DNA of 64,000 nt from the NCBI RefSeq assembly GCF_002531755.2, contig NZ_CP035002.1:186001-250000 (forward strand). The letters are read 5' to 3'. Below the pieces are notes generated by a model. It was not told where the DNA came from. It saw only the letters and a program-made list of their open reading frames with translations, and ran no database searches. The translations under genes were made by a program, and so were the position numbers. This DNA is from Rhizobium acidisoli (lineage in GTDB: Bacteria > Pseudomonadota > Alphaproteobacteria > Rhizobiales > Rhizobiaceae). Numbering within the stretch: position 1 is the stretch's first letter; each line of letters begins with the position of its first letter. Positions 1 through 9,165 of this stretch are shown here, one piece after another.

Positions 1-208
1 CCCAATAGTCGCGCGCCGCCACCGGATGGGTCAGCCGCCGCACCTGATACGGCAGGGCGGCCATGACGGCGACCGTATCGACATGGCTGTTGTGATTGGC
101 GAAATAGATGCGGCGGCGCGTATCGGGCGAACAGCCCCGCCACTCGCTTCGGGCGCCGACCATGATACGGACGAACAGCACGAGAAGACGACGGATAACA
201 GGGATCAT
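1..208 (-). CDS. PlsC-family acyltransferase, N-terminal part (runs off the left edge)
   Basis: Translating the minus strand from the ATG at 208 gives an open frame to the window edge (69 codons). It has a basic, hydrophobic start and then the motif NHNSHVDT, which matches the NHxxxxD (block I) catalytic motif of 1-acylglycerol-3-phosphate acyltransferases. These enzymes acylate lysophosphatidate at the inner membrane. The ATG overlaps the stop of the CDP-alcohol phosphatidyltransferase by four bases (ATGA), and a GGAGA ribosome site lies just upstream, so the two are co-translated. The C-terminal half is outside the window. The family call is good; substrate is unknown. Confidence 0.75.
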   Translation of the reverse strand, partial: MIPVIRRLLVLFVRIMVGARSEWRGCSPDTRRRIYFANHNSHVDTVAVMAALPYQVRRLTHPVAARDYW

Positions 209-840
209 GGTCTCTCCAGCGAACGGGCAAGCGTTATCGTGCGCGTGACGCAGGTGATGAGGCTGCCGGCCGCGATGATGGCGGAGGTCAGGATCAGCGA
301 CCGATGGCTGGCAAAGACCAGCGTCTCGACACTCTGGGCAACGAGGCCGGCGGTCAACACCGCCATGCGGCGCTGCTTGGCCATGATGCCGCTGAAGTCC
401 TGGGCAAGACCCACCGATCCTCCGAAGACCCTGATATAGGCGGTGAGTGCGGCGAGCAGCGCAGCAAGCCAGCCAAGCCAGGCAAAGCCGCAGGCATAAC
501 CGGCCGCGACGAGCAGCAGGCTGTCGGCGATCCGGTCGGGGAATTCGTTATAGATCGGCCCGCTCTTGGTTTTCTTGCCGCCTTCGATTGCGACCATGCC
601 GTCGAGCAGGTTGCAGACGAGCCGCAGCTGCACCGAGATCGCGGCACCGATCATGGCGATTGGGTGCGTTGTGAGCAGGATCAGCGCCGCGCCGATGCCG
701 GCAAACAGGATCGACAGCAGCGAAATACCGTTCGGCGTGACGCCGGTGCGCGCCAGCCATGCGCTCATGCCGATCGCCCAGGACGACGACCGGCTCGCGA
801 TCGGCCGCCGTGAGGCGTCCTCTTCTTCCCCCATTTTCAT
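205..840 (-). CDS. CDP-alcohol phosphatidyltransferase family membrane protein
   Basis: About 211 residues with several hydrophobic segments. The signature region reads LLDGMVAIEGGKKTKSG followed by PIYNEFPDRIAD. The usual pattern is DGxxAR(x8)GxxxDxxxD. Here DG, A, G and the last two Asp are kept, but Arg is replaced by Ile and the expected first Asp after the Gly is Asn. That variant resembles the YnjF-like branch as I remember it, not PgsA or Pss. The family transfers a phosphatidyl group from CDP-diacylglycerol to an alcohol in the membrane; the alcohol is unknown. I chose the ATG at 840 because GAGG lies just upstream; an ATG at 834 is equally possible, and the longer frame to 993 has no ribosome site. 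It is followed by the acyltransferase with a 4-base overlap, suggesting a phospholipid-synthesis operon. Confidence 0.75.
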   Translation of the reverse strand: MKMGEEEDASRRPIASRSSSWAIGMSAWLARTGVTPNGISLLSILFAGIGAALILLTTHPIAMIGAAISVQLRLVCNLLDGMVAIEGGKKTKSGPIYNEFPDRIADSLLLVAAGYACGFAWLGWLAALLAALTAYIRVFGGSVGLAQDFSGIMAKQRRMAVLTAGLVAQSVETLVFASHRSLILTSAIIAAGSLITCVTRTITLARSLERP

Positions 841-1037
841 TTCCCTCAACCCGATCCCCTTGCATATCCTGCCGATGTCGTCGCGCCAAGCCGTCGCGCT
901 CTGTAAATTCGGCTCAAGGTCCCGCCCGCCATGCCGCGTTCTTTCGGCCGAATCCCGACACGATACGAGTTCGGAAAATCGGCTGAAGGGCACGGGCCCA
1001 TGGATCGAACAGCCTGATTTTTAAGCCCATTCGACGC

Positions 1038-1066
1038 TTGACACTTTTTTGGGCGCTACCTATGAT
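1038..1066 (+). promoter_or_regulatory. Near-consensus sigma-70 promoter of the BMP transporter operon
   Basis: TTGACA at 1038-1043 is a perfect -35. TATGAT at 1061-1066 is a five-of-six -10, with exactly 17 bases between. It lies 36 bases before the ATG of the substrate-binding protein. The remaining 841-1037 stretch shows no gene. Confidence 0.7.
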
Positions 1067-1101
1067 TTTTGAACCAAACGGTAAAAAAAGGGGAGCAGTC
1101 A

Positions 1102-2088
1102 ATGACCAAAGACATCCTTATTTCACGCCGGGCAGTGATCGCGTCGGGCCTTGCGCTTGGCGTCAGCGGCTTTGTCCCGCTGGCAAGAGCTGCCGCACCG
1201 CTGAAGGTTGCGGGCATCCATGCGTCGCCGGTCGAAAATGCCTGGAACTCCTGTCTGCATAAGGCCCTGCAGGACGCAGCCAAGGACGGTGCCATCGAAT
1301 ATGTCTTCTCCGAAGGCGTCTCCGGCACCGATTATCCGCGCGCCATGCGCGAGTATGCCGAACAGGGCAACAAGCTGATCATTGGCGAAGCCTACGCGGT
1401 GGAGAAAGAGGCCAGACAGGTCGCAGCCGATTATCCCGATACCGCTTTCGTGCTGGGTTCGAGCGGCGAACAGGCCGGCGACAATTTCGGTGTCTTCGGC
1501 ACCTGGAACCATGACGGCGCCTATCTTGCCGGCATGCTGGCCGGCAAAATGACCAAGTCGAATGTTGTCGGTTCCGTCGGCGCCATTCCGATCCCTGAGG
1601 TCAACATGCTGATCAATGCGTTTGCCGCCGGCGTCAAGGCCGTCAATCCGGACGCCAAGCACCTGGTCTCGTTCATCGGCACCTTCTTCGATCCGCCGAA
1701 GGCGCGGGAAGCTGGCCTTGCCCAGATCGACGCCGGCGCCGACATCCTGTTCGGCGAGCGTATCGGCACTGCCGATGCCGCCAAGGAGCGCGGTATCAAG
1801 TCGGTCGGCTCGCTAATCGACTATACGCCGCGCTACCCGGATACAGTATTCGCCAACGCCATGTGGTACTTCCGCCCGATCCTGAATGCGGCGATTGCCG
1901 ATGTCGCTGCCGGAAAGCCGGTCGGCAGAAACTACACGTCTTACGGCCTGATGAAGGAAGGCGGCAGCGATATCGTCTTCGTCAAGGGTGTCGCGCCCGC
2001 TGAAGCCGAGGCTGCGATGGAAGCCAAGCGGGCGGAAATCAAGGCCGGCACCTTCGAAGTCCCGAAGATGATGGAAGAGCCGAAGTAA
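1102..2088 (+). CDS. BMP-family ABC transporter substrate-binding protein
   Basis: A 328-residue periplasmic binding protein of the basic membrane protein (BMP/PnrA) family, whose members usually bind nucleosides. The N-terminus has a twin-arginine-like SRRAVI motif, a hydrophobic stretch and an ARA-type cleavage site near residue 30. Family-like segments include YPDTAFVLGSSG, WNHDGAYLAGMLAG and DAGADILFGER. The start at 1102 is preferred to an in-frame TTG at 1069 because AGGGGAGC precedes it. It opens an operon continuing with amidase, ATPase, two permeases and a CodA-like deaminase. The gene set suggests uptake and deamination of a nucleobase, nucleoside or related cyclic amide. The ligand itself cannot be read from sequence. 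Confidence 0.88.
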   Translation: MTKDILISRRAVIASGLALGVSGFVPLARAAAPLKVAGIHASPVENAWNSCLHKALQDAAKDGAIEYVFSEGVSGTDYPRAMREYAEQGNKLIIGEAYAVEKEARQVAADYPDTAFVLGSSGEQAGDNFGVFGTWNHDGAYLAGMLAGKMTKSNVVGSVGAIPIPEVNMLINAFAAGVKAVNPDAKHLVSFIGTFFDPPKAREAGLAQIDAGADILFGERIGTADAAKERGIKSVGSLIDYTPRYPDTVFANAMWYFRPILNAAIADVAAGKPVGRNYTSYGLMKEGGSDIVFVKGVAPAEAEAAMEAKRAEIKAGTFEVPKMMEEPK

Positions 2089-2096
2089 TTCGGCTC

Positions 2097-3509
2097 ATGC
2101 AGGGCGATGCAACAGACCTGGCGGCAGCCATCAGGCATGGCAGGCTGAGCGCCGCGGAGGCGATGCGGGCTTCTCTTGACGCCGCTCGGCGGCAAGAGAA
2201 GCTCGGCGCGATCGCCTGTCTCGATACAGCGATGGGCCTCGCTTCGGCGGAAGGCCGCGACCGGGAACGGCGGAGTGAGCCCGAACAGTTTGCCGCCAGG
2301 CCGTTTGCCGGCGCGCCGACCTTGGCGAAGGATCTTGGCGGGCCTTTCGCCGGCCTGCCGGTCGCGGCCGGGTCCTGCCTCTTCGAAAGAAAAGGCGGCG
2401 AAGCCGATTCCGACCTTGCTTCCCGGTTCCGCGACGCCGGCTTCTGTCTGTTCGGCTTGACGACGAGCCCGGAATTCGGCCTGTCGCTTTCCAGCGAACC
2501 GGCGATCGGACCAATCTGCCGCAATCCACTCGATCCGGCACGGACGCCAGGCGGCTCTTCCGGCGGCGCGGCAGCAGCGGTTGCCGCCGGCATCGTCGCC
2601 ATTGCGCACGCCACCGATGCCGGCGGCTCGATCCGCGTGCCCGCCGCCTGCTGCGGCCTTGTCGGAATGAAGCCGACACGCGGCGCCATGCCGGGCGGAC
2701 CATCCTTTGGAAATCATCTCGGCGGGATCGCCAGCGAACTCGCGGTTTGCCGCTCGGTGCGGGATACCGCGCGGATATTCGACAGGCTGAGCGGCAATTC
2801 ACGAGGCCCCTTTCCGGATCCTTCTCCTGTCGATATCGGCAACGGCCGTTTGCGGATCGGCTTGCTGGCAGATACCGGATCGGCCTATCCGACCGAGGGC
2901 GATCGGCTGGCAGTCGTTGAGGATGCGGCTCGTGCCTTCGAGAACGACGGACACGAACTCGTTCCGCTGAGCTGGGCGGAGTTCGAAGGGAGCGTCACGT
3001 CAAGCGGCCGCGCCTTCGCCGATATCGTCTCCGTCAATCTCGCGGCGCTGATCAAGGCGCTGGCTCTCGATGAAAGCAGGGCCGAGCCTCTGACACGGGC
3101 TTTCGCGGCGCGCGGACGGGCGCTTCCCGCCACCAAGCTCTGGAATACGCTGAACGACGCCGTCCTGGTGAGCCATAACCTCTGGGCGCTGTTCGACAGG
3201 GTTGATTGCATCGTGATGCCGATGCTCTCGTCTGCGCCTCTTGCGATCGGCTCCTTTCCGTCCGATCATGGCGACACGGATCTGCATCTCGAGCGGATGA
3301 CGGCATTCGCGCCGCTTGCCTGCCTCGGTAATATTTCGGGTTTTCCTGCTTTGACGCTGCCTTTCGGACAGGATGAGCATGGCATGCCGCTGCCGGTGCA
3401 GATCATGGCGCCGATGGGTCACGAGCCGCGGCTGCTGTCGCTTGCCGCACGCCTGGAGGCCGAGGGGCGATGGCAGCACCGTTTTCCAGTCGCAGGATTA
3501 CCGTCATGA
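2097..3509 (+). CDS. Amidase-signature family hydrolase
   Basis: A 470-residue amidase-signature enzyme. The catalytic Ser-cisSer-Lys triad is visible: Lys78 in TLAKDL, the cis-Ser in PGGSSGG (154/155) and the nucleophile Ser178 in DAGGSIRVPA. The family hydrolyses C-N bonds in amides, carbamates or ureides. It sits 8 bases after the binding-protein gene and overlaps the ATPase start by ATGA, so it belongs to the transporter operon. In that setting it probably acts in the cytoplasm on the imported compound or on its ring-opened product (inference). GatA is unlikely because no gatB or gatC is nearby. Confidence 0.88.
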   Translation: MQGDATDLAAAIRHGRLSAAEAMRASLDAARRQEKLGAIACLDTAMGLASAEGRDRERRSEPEQFAARPFAGAPTLAKDLGGPFAGLPVAAGSCLFERKGGEADSDLASRFRDAGFCLFGLTTSPEFGLSLSSEPAIGPICRNPLDPARTPGGSSGGAAAAVAAGIVAIAHATDAGGSIRVPAACCGLVGMKPTRGAMPGGPSFGNHLGGIASELAVCRSVRDTARIFDRLSGNSRGPFPDPSPVDIGNGRLRIGLLADTGSAYPTEGDRLAVVEDAARAFENDGHELVPLSWAEFEGSVTSSGRAFADIVSVNLAALIKALALDESRAEPLTRAFAARGRALPATKLWNTLNDAVLVSHNLWALFDRVDCIVMPMLSSAPLAIGSFPSDHGDTDLHLERMTAFAPLACLGNISGFPALTLPFGQDEHGMPLPVQIMAPMGHEPRLLSLAARLEAEGRWQHRFPVAGLPS

Positions 3510-5038
3510 CCGGAGCTGTGCTGGAGATTATCGGCGTCAGCAAGCGCTTCGGCGCCAATCTTGCCAATGACGATATTTCCATGACGCTTGCCCGGGGTGA
3601 GGTCGTCGCTCTGCTCGGCGAAAACGGCGCCGGCAAGACCACGCTGATGAGCATCCTTTTCGGCCACTACATGCCCGACGCCGGCCGGATTCTGATCGAG
3701 GGTCTGGAGGTACCGCAGGGCAAGCCGCGTGCGGCGATCCGCGCCGGCGTCGGCATGGTGCATCAGCACTTCTCACTCGCACCCAATCTGACCGTTCTCG
3801 AAAATGTCATGACCGGCACCGAAAGCCTGTGGGTCTGGCGCTCGGGAACAGCAGCGGCGCGAAAGAAGCTCCAGGCGATTTCCGAGCGCTTCGGCCTCAA
3901 GGTCGATCCGGATGCCCGTGTTGGCGACTTGTCGGTCGGCGAGCAACAACGCGTCGAGATCCTCAAGGCGCTCTATAATGATGCCCGCATCCTGATTCTC
4001 GACGAGCCGACGGCAGTGCTGACCAATATCGAGGCCGAACGGCTGTTTACTACCTTGAAGGAGATGGCCCGCCAGGGGCTGTCGCTGATCTTCATCTCCC
4101 ACAAGCTGGACGAGGTGATGGCGGCAGCCGACCGCATCGTCGTGCTGCGCGGCGGCAAGATGGTCGCCGAACGCAAGGCGTCTGAAACCAGCAAGGCAGA
4201 ACTCGCCGAACTGATGGTCGGCCGCCGCGTGACGCGGCCGGTGCGAGAGCCGTCGACGCCGGGTGCCGTTGCCCTCGAAGCGGCCGATGTGACGGTGCGC
4301 ACCGGTGGCGTCGATCGGCTGAAATCAATCAGCTTCCGGCTGCACCAGGGCGAGATCCTCGGCATCATCGGCGTTTCCGGCAACGGCCAGACGGCCCTGG
4401 CGCATCTTCTCTCCGGCACGCTGGCGCGCAGCGGCGGCGACCTTCTGCTGTTCGGGCAAGCCGCCGGCAATCTCGGCGTCGCCGATGTCGTCGAAGCCGG
4501 CATCGGCCGCATTCCCGAGGACCGCAACGAGGAGGGCGTGATCGGCGAAATGGCGATCTGGGAAAACGCTCTGCTGGAGCGCATCGCCTCGCCGGCCTTT
4601 TCGCGCCACGGCTTCGTCAACCGCAAGGCGGGCATGGCCTTCGCGAGCGAAATTATCGACGGATTCGATGTTCGCGGCGGCGGCCCTGCCATCCGCACCC
4701 GGCTGCTCTCCGGCGGCAATATGCAAAAGCTCATTCTCGGCCGCAACCTGCACCGGCGGCCGCGTATCCTGATCGCCGCGCAGCCCGCGCGCGGTCTCGA
4801 CGAAGGGGCCGTGGCGGCCGTGCACGCCCGCCTGCTCGAAGCCCGCCGGCAGGGTACCGCCGTGCTGCTGATTTCGGAAGACCTCGACGAGGTGATCGCG
4901 CTTGCCGATCGCATACAGGCGATCGTCGCCGGCCGCCTATCGCCGCCGGTCGAGGCCGACGGTGCCGATGCCCGCAGGCTGGGGCTGATGATGGCCGGCG
5001 AATGGCACGAGACCCCAGAGGCCGGCCATGCGATTTGA
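3506..5038 (+). CDS. Nucleoside-type ABC importer, double ATP-binding protein
   Basis: A 510-residue ATPase with two fused nucleotide-binding domains, as in RbsA/YufO-type proteins. Domain 1 has Walker A GENGAGKT (38-45), signature LSVGEQQRVEI and Walker B ILILDEPTAV. Domain 2 has a degenerate Walker A (GVSGNGQT, lacking the Lys), signature LLSGGNMQKLILGR, and IAAQPARGLD where a DEP motif would normally be. Domain 2 is therefore probably catalytically weak, which is common in this family. The ATG at 3506 overlaps the amidase stop (ATGA). It should power the two permeases encoded just downstream. Confidence 0.9.
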   Translation: MTGAVLEIIGVSKRFGANLANDDISMTLARGEVVALLGENGAGKTTLMSILFGHYMPDAGRILIEGLEVPQGKPRAAIRAGVGMVHQHFSLAPNLTVLENVMTGTESLWVWRSGTAAARKKLQAISERFGLKVDPDARVGDLSVGEQQRVEILKALYNDARILILDEPTAVLTNIEAERLFTTLKEMARQGLSLIFISHKLDEVMAAADRIVVLRGGKMVAERKASETSKAELAELMVGRRVTRPVREPSTPGAVALEAADVTVRTGGVDRLKSISFRLHQGEILGIIGVSGNGQTALAHLLSGTLARSGGDLLLFGQAAGNLGVADVVEAGIGRIPEDRNEEGVIGEMAIWENALLERIASPAFSRHGFVNRKAGMAFASEIIDGFDVRGGGPAIRTRLLSGGNMQKLILGRNLHRRPRILIAAQPARGLDEGAVAAVHARLLEARRQGTAVLLISEDLDEVIALADRIQAIVAGRLSPPVEADGADARRLGLMMAGEWHETPEAGHAI

Positions 5039-6077
5039 GCGCCGCGAGCACCGCCCGCTTTACCTGCTGATCGTCACGCCCGTCGTCGCGGTCATCGCCG
5101 CGCTGGCGCTCTCGGGTGTCCTGATCGCTATCGCCGGCGCGCCTGTTCTCGATGCCTATTGGCGCATCCTGACCGGTGCCTTCGGCTCGCGCCTGTCGGC
5201 CACCGAAACGCTGACGCGGGCAACGCCGCTGATGCTGACGGGGCTTGCCGCCGCCGTCGCTTTTCGGGCGCGGCTATGGAATATCGGCGCCGAGGGCCAA
5301 TTTTATCTCGGCGCCATCGCCGTTGCGGCGGCGAGTTCGAAGCTGCTCGGCAATCTGCCGGCTCCGATTCTCATTCCGCTGCTGCTGCTGATCGGCGCCA
5401 TTGCCGGCATGGTGCTCATTCTCATTCCCCTCTGGCTCAGGCTGCGCTTCTCGGTCGATGAGGTCGTCACCAGCCTGCTGCTGAACTTCATCGCCGTGCT
5501 CTTCGTTTCGATGCTGATCGACGGCGTTCTCAAGGACCCGCTCGCCTTCGGCTGGCCGCAGTCGCAATCGGTCAGCGATCATGCCATGCTGCCGAAGCTG
5601 ATTGCCCGCTCACGCCTGCATATCGGCTTTGCGATCGCGATCGGGCTGGCTGTCGTCGTCCATTTTGTTCAGTCTCGCACCGTCTTCGGCATGCAGTCAC
5701 GCGCCGCCGGCCTCAATCCCACCGGCGCGATCTTCGCCGGCGTCCCGCTCGGCAAGACCTTGGTGAAAGTCGCCTGCCTGTCCGGCGGGCTTGCGGGGCT
5801 GGCCGGAGCGATCGAGGTGATGGGCGTCAAGGGCTACGTGACGACCGATCTGTCGCCGGGTTTCGGCTATTCCGGCATTGTTGTCGCGATGCTCGCCAAC
5901 CTCAATCCGCTGGGGGTCGTCTTCGCCGCCATTTTCACGGCCATCATGTTCGTGGGCGCGGACAGCATGAGCCGGGGCCTCGGTATCCCCACCTATATCG
6001 CCGATGTCACGGTGGCGCTGTCGCTGTTGACGATGCTGATCGCACTGTTCTTCAACCAATACAGGATCCGGCGATGA
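5028..6077 (+). CDS. ABC transporter permease, BMP/nucleoside type (first)
   Basis: A 349-residue, very hydrophobic protein of the branched-chain/ribose-type permease superfamily (YufP-like). It has an early periplasmic stretch and the family-typical segments LWNIGAEGQFYLGAIA and AAGLNPTGAIFAGV. It overlaps the ATPase gene by 11 bases and the second permease by 4. Together the two permeases form the heterodimeric channel fed by the BMP-type binding protein. Confidence 0.88.
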   Translation: MRFERREHRPLYLLIVTPVVAVIAALALSGVLIAIAGAPVLDAYWRILTGAFGSRLSATETLTRATPLMLTGLAAAVAFRARLWNIGAEGQFYLGAIAVAAASSKLLGNLPAPILIPLLLLIGAIAGMVLILIPLWLRLRFSVDEVVTSLLLNFIAVLFVSMLIDGVLKDPLAFGWPQSQSVSDHAMLPKLIARSRLHIGFAIAIGLAVVVHFVQSRTVFGMQSRAAGLNPTGAIFAGVPLGKTLVKVACLSGGLAGLAGAIEVMGVKGYVTTDLSPGFGYSGIVVAMLANLNPLGVVFAAIFTAIMFVGADSMSRGLGIPTYIADVTVALSLLTMLIALFFNQYRIRR

Positions 6078-7018
6078 TGCAACTGTTCGACATCATCGGT
6101 TCCGCGGGGCTCTGGGCGGCAATCCTGCGCATCGCCACGCCGCTGATTTTCGGCACGCTTGGCGCATTGCTCTGCGAACGGGCCGGCGTGCTCAATCTCG
6201 GTATAGAAGGCATCATGACCTTCGGGGCGATGATCGGCTGGCTTTCCGTTTATCACGGCGCCGATCTCTGGACCGGCCTTCTGATCGCCGGCATCGCCGG
6301 CGGCGTCTTCGGCCTGCTGCACGCGTCGCTGACGGTGACGCTCGGCCTCTCCCAGCATGTCTCCGGTCTCGGCGTCACGCTGTTTGCCTCCAGTTTCAGC
6401 TATTATGTCTTCCGGCTGATCGTGCCGCTTGCCAATACGCCACCCACCATCGTGCCGTTCCAGCCGATCGCCATTCCTGGGCTTTCGACCCTGCCTTTCA
6501 TCGGGCCGGCCTTCTTCACGCAGACGGCGCCGACCTATCTCGCGATCACCATCGCCCTGCTGATGGCCTACATCATCTTTCGCACACCGGTGGGGCTTGC
6601 GATCTGCATGACCGGCGAAAATCCGCACGCGGCGGAAGCACAGGGCGTCAATCCAATGAAGGTGCGCTATGGCGCGGTGATCGCTGGAAGCGCGTTGATG
6701 GGAATGGGCGGGGCCTTCCTGACATTGTCGGCGTTCAACAGTTTCTTCCCGACCATGGTGCAGGGACGCGGCTGGATCTGCATCGCACTCGTCGTGTTCG
6801 CCTCCTGGCGCCCGGGCCGCGCGCTTTTTGGCGCCCTGCTTTTTGCCTTTTTCGACGCCTTTCAGCTTCGTCTGCAAACCGCGCTGAGCGGGCTTGTGCC
6901 CTATCAGCTGTTCCTGATGACCCCCTATATCCTGTCCATCGCCGCCCTTGCCGTCATGGCCCGCCGCGCCCGCGTTCCGCAGGCGCTGATGCAGCCCTAT
7001 CGACGCGGCGAACGCTGA
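6074..7018 (+). CDS. ABC transporter permease, BMP/nucleoside type (second)
   Basis: A 314-residue membrane protein of the same superfamily (YufQ-like). The segment LCERAGVLNLGIEGIM near residues 35-50 is characteristic of the second nucleoside permease, and MTGENPHAAEAQGVNPMKVRYGAV matches the coupling region. It starts with ATGA overlap at the preceding stop; the next codon is also ATG, so the start could be 6077. The deaminase gene follows after 26 bases. Confidence 0.88.
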   Translation: MMQLFDIIGSAGLWAAILRIATPLIFGTLGALLCERAGVLNLGIEGIMTFGAMIGWLSVYHGADLWTGLLIAGIAGGVFGLLHASLTVTLGLSQHVSGLGVTLFASSFSYYVFRLIVPLANTPPTIVPFQPIAIPGLSTLPFIGPAFFTQTAPTYLAITIALLMAYIIFRTPVGLAICMTGENPHAAEAQGVNPMKVRYGAVIAGSALMGMGGAFLTLSAFNSFFPTMVQGRGWICIALVVFASWRPGRALFGALLFAFFDAFQLRLQTALSGLVPYQLFLMTPYILSIAALAVMARRARVPQALMQPYRRGER

Positions 7019-7044
7019 AACCGCTCACATCCAACGAGGTTCCG

Positions 7045-8334
7045 ATGTTCGATCTGATCGTCAGAAATGCAAATCTCCCCGATGGCTCAGAGAGTATCGA
7101 TATCGGCATCCAGGGCGGCAAGATCATCGCTCTTCAGCGCAATCTCCAGGCGCAGGCGGGTGAAGAGATCGACGCGACCGGTCGGCTGGTCAGCCCGCCC
7201 TTCGTCGATCCGCATTTCCATATGGATGCCACCCTGTCTCTCGGCTTGCCACGCATGAATGTATCCGGCACGCTGCTTGAAGGAATCGCGCTCTGGGGCG
7301 AGCTGCGCCCGATCGTGACGAGAGAAGAACTGGTCGATCGTGCGTTGCGCTATTGCGACCTGGCTGTCACCCAGGGGCTGCTCTTCATTCGCAGCCATGT
7401 CGACACCAGCGATCCGAGACTGGTGACCGTCGAGGCGATGATCGAGGTTCGCGAAAAGGTCGCCCCCTATATCGACCTGCAATTGGTCGCTTTTCCTCAG
7501 GATGGCTATTACCGCTCGCCCGGCGCGATCGACACCCTCAACCGCGCCCTCGACATGGGTGTCGATATCGTTGGCGGCATTCCCCACTTCGAACGGACGA
7601 TGGGCGAAGGCACGGCGTCGGTCGAGGCGCTCTGCCGCATCGCTGCCGACCGCGGCCTGCCGGTCGACATGCATTGCGACGAAACCGATGATCCGCACTC
7701 GCGCCATATCGAGACGCTGGCAGCGGAGACCATTCGCTTCGGACTCAAGGGGCGCGTCGCCGGCTCGCATCTGACCTCGATGCATTCGATGGACAATTAT
7801 TATGTCTCCAAGCTCATTTCGTTGATGGCGGAGGCTGAGATCAATGTCATCCCCAACCCGCTGATCAACATCATGCTGCAGGGCCGGCACGACACCTATC
7901 CGAAACGCCGCGGCATGACCCGCGTGCGCGAATTGATGGATGCGGGGCTTAATGTTTCCTTTGGGCACGATTGCGTCATGGACCCCTGGTACTCGATGGG
8001 ATCGGGCGACATGCTGGAAGTCGGCCATATGGCGATCCATGTCGCGCAGATGGCCGGCATCGACGACAAGAAGAGGATCTTCGAGGCGCTGACCGTCAAT
8101 TCGGCGAGGACGATGGGGCTTGCAGGCTATGGCCTTGAAAAGGGATGCAACGCCGACCTCGTCATCCTCCAGGCGAGCGACACGCTGGAAGCGCTGCGGC
8201 TGAAGCCGAACCGGCTGGCGGTGATCCGGCGCGGCAAGGTCGTCGCCCACTCGGCGCCGCGCATCGGCGAGCTTTTCCTGGACGGGCGCCCCGCCCGGAT
8301 CGATGGCGGCCTGGACTATATCCCTCGCTATTGA
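7045..8334 (+). CDS. CodA-like cytosine deaminase / amidohydrolase
   Basis: A 429-residue amidohydrolase. Metal and catalytic residues line up with E. coli cytosine deaminase at a constant offset of four: His57 and His59 (HFHMD), His210 and Glu213 (HCDETDD), His242 (SHLTSMH) and Asp309 (FGHDCVMDPWY). The DPWYSMGSGDML segment is also CodA-like. It probably deaminates a pyrimidine or related cyclic substrate in the cytoplasm. It is the last gene of the operon, 26 bases after the second permease, with a GAGG ribosome site. True cytosine versus a related ring (creatinine, isoguanine, hydantoin-like) cannot be settled from this. Confidence 0.85.
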   Translation: MFDLIVRNANLPDGSESIDIGIQGGKIIALQRNLQAQAGEEIDATGRLVSPPFVDPHFHMDATLSLGLPRMNVSGTLLEGIALWGELRPIVTREELVDRALRYCDLAVTQGLLFIRSHVDTSDPRLVTVEAMIEVREKVAPYIDLQLVAFPQDGYYRSPGAIDTLNRALDMGVDIVGGIPHFERTMGEGTASVEALCRIAADRGLPVDMHCDETDDPHSRHIETLAAETIRFGLKGRVAGSHLTSMHSMDNYYVSKLISLMAEAEINVIPNPLINIMLQGRHDTYPKRRGMTRVRELMDAGLNVSFGHDCVMDPWYSMGSGDMLEVGHMAIHVAQMAGIDDKKRIFEALTVNSARTMGLAGYGLEKGCNADLVILQASDTLEALRLKPNRLAVIRRGKVVAHSAPRIGELFLDGRPARIDGGLDYIPRY

Positions 8335-8385
8335 GATGGGATGGCGCTGACCGTCGGTAAGACTCGCGCGCTGTCCGCCTCTCCG

Positions 8386-9165
8386 TTACCCCGGCGCCCG
8401 GCGAGCGGTGATGATCCACGCCTGCGAGTCGAACAACACACCTTCCGGGGTCATATGCGCCTCCATTAAATCGCGCAGCCGCTGCAATGGCCTGTCAGGC
8501 TGTTTGTTCGTGCGGGCGAGCGCGTCCGTGACAAGATAGAGGCCGGCAACTGCATTGGATGCGGCATCGGCGTCCGGTCCATAGAAAACCGGCTCCCGCA
8601 CGTCGATAAAGTCGATGGAGGTAAAGCCGGCCGTGCTCAATAGCTCCGTGGCTACGCTGGGATCGCCGAGCGAATACGGATCGGGAGCTCCTGCGGAAAC
8701 GGCAGTTTCGGTCCCGAGGGCCTGCCGGATGGCGCCGGACCATGTGTTGCGCTCCCGGCTCTGCCACACCATCCACACAAGGCGCGCGCCCGGCCGCAGC
8801 GCCCGGCCGATATTGGCAAAGGCCGCCGCCGGATCGGCAAAAAACATTACCCCGAACCGGCTGATGCAGAGGTCGAAACTGGCCGGCGGGAAGATGTGGG
8901 ACTGCGCGTCTGCTTGATCGAAAGCCACATTTCGCAAACCCTCCGCGGCACTCCGTCGCCTTGCGACCTCGAGCATTTCAGCCGAAACGTCCACACCGAG
9001 CGCTTCTCCTTGCGCTGCGGCGCGGGCGGCCTCGCGCGTCGTTTGCCCTGCGCCGCAGCCGATATCGAGCACGCGATCATCCGCGCCAACGCCGGCGGCA
9101 ATTTGCAGATGCCGATTATGTCTTGCCAATTCCGCATCATAAAAGTCGGCACGATCCAACGCCAT
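8386..9165 (-). CDS. Class I SAM-dependent methyltransferase
   Basis: About 259 residues. Motif I is VLDIGCGAGQ (residues 32-41), followed by an acidic loop GVDVSAEML, DQADAQSHIFPPASFDLCISRFGVMFF (motif II region) and LRPGARLVWMVW. This is the UbiE/Methyltransf_11 fold; the methyl acceptor is unknown. The ATG at 9165 is chosen; a GTG at 9174 is a possible alternative. It converges on the CodA-like gene with about 50 bases between, and stands alone. The 9166-9407 stretch upstream holds no supported gene. Confidence 0.8.
   Translation of the reverse strand: MALDRADFYDAELARHNRHLQIAAGVGADDRVLDIGCGAGQTTREAARAAAQGEALGVDVSAEMLEVARRRSAAEGLRNVAFDQADAQSHIFPPASFDLCISRFGVMFFADPAAAFANIGRALRPGARLVWMVWQSRERNTWSGAIRQALGTETAVSAGAPDPYSLGDPSVATELLSTAGFTSIDFIDVREPVFYGPDADAASNAVAGLYLVTDALARTNKQPDRPLQRLRDLMEAHMTPEGVLFDSQAWIITARRAPG

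Noticed and set aside
304..813. Long plus-strand open frames opposite the CDP-alcohol phosphatidyltransferase
   Set aside because: They are antisense shadows of a high-GC gene, with no domain, ribosome site or hydrophobic pattern. The minus-strand gene has a clear family signature.
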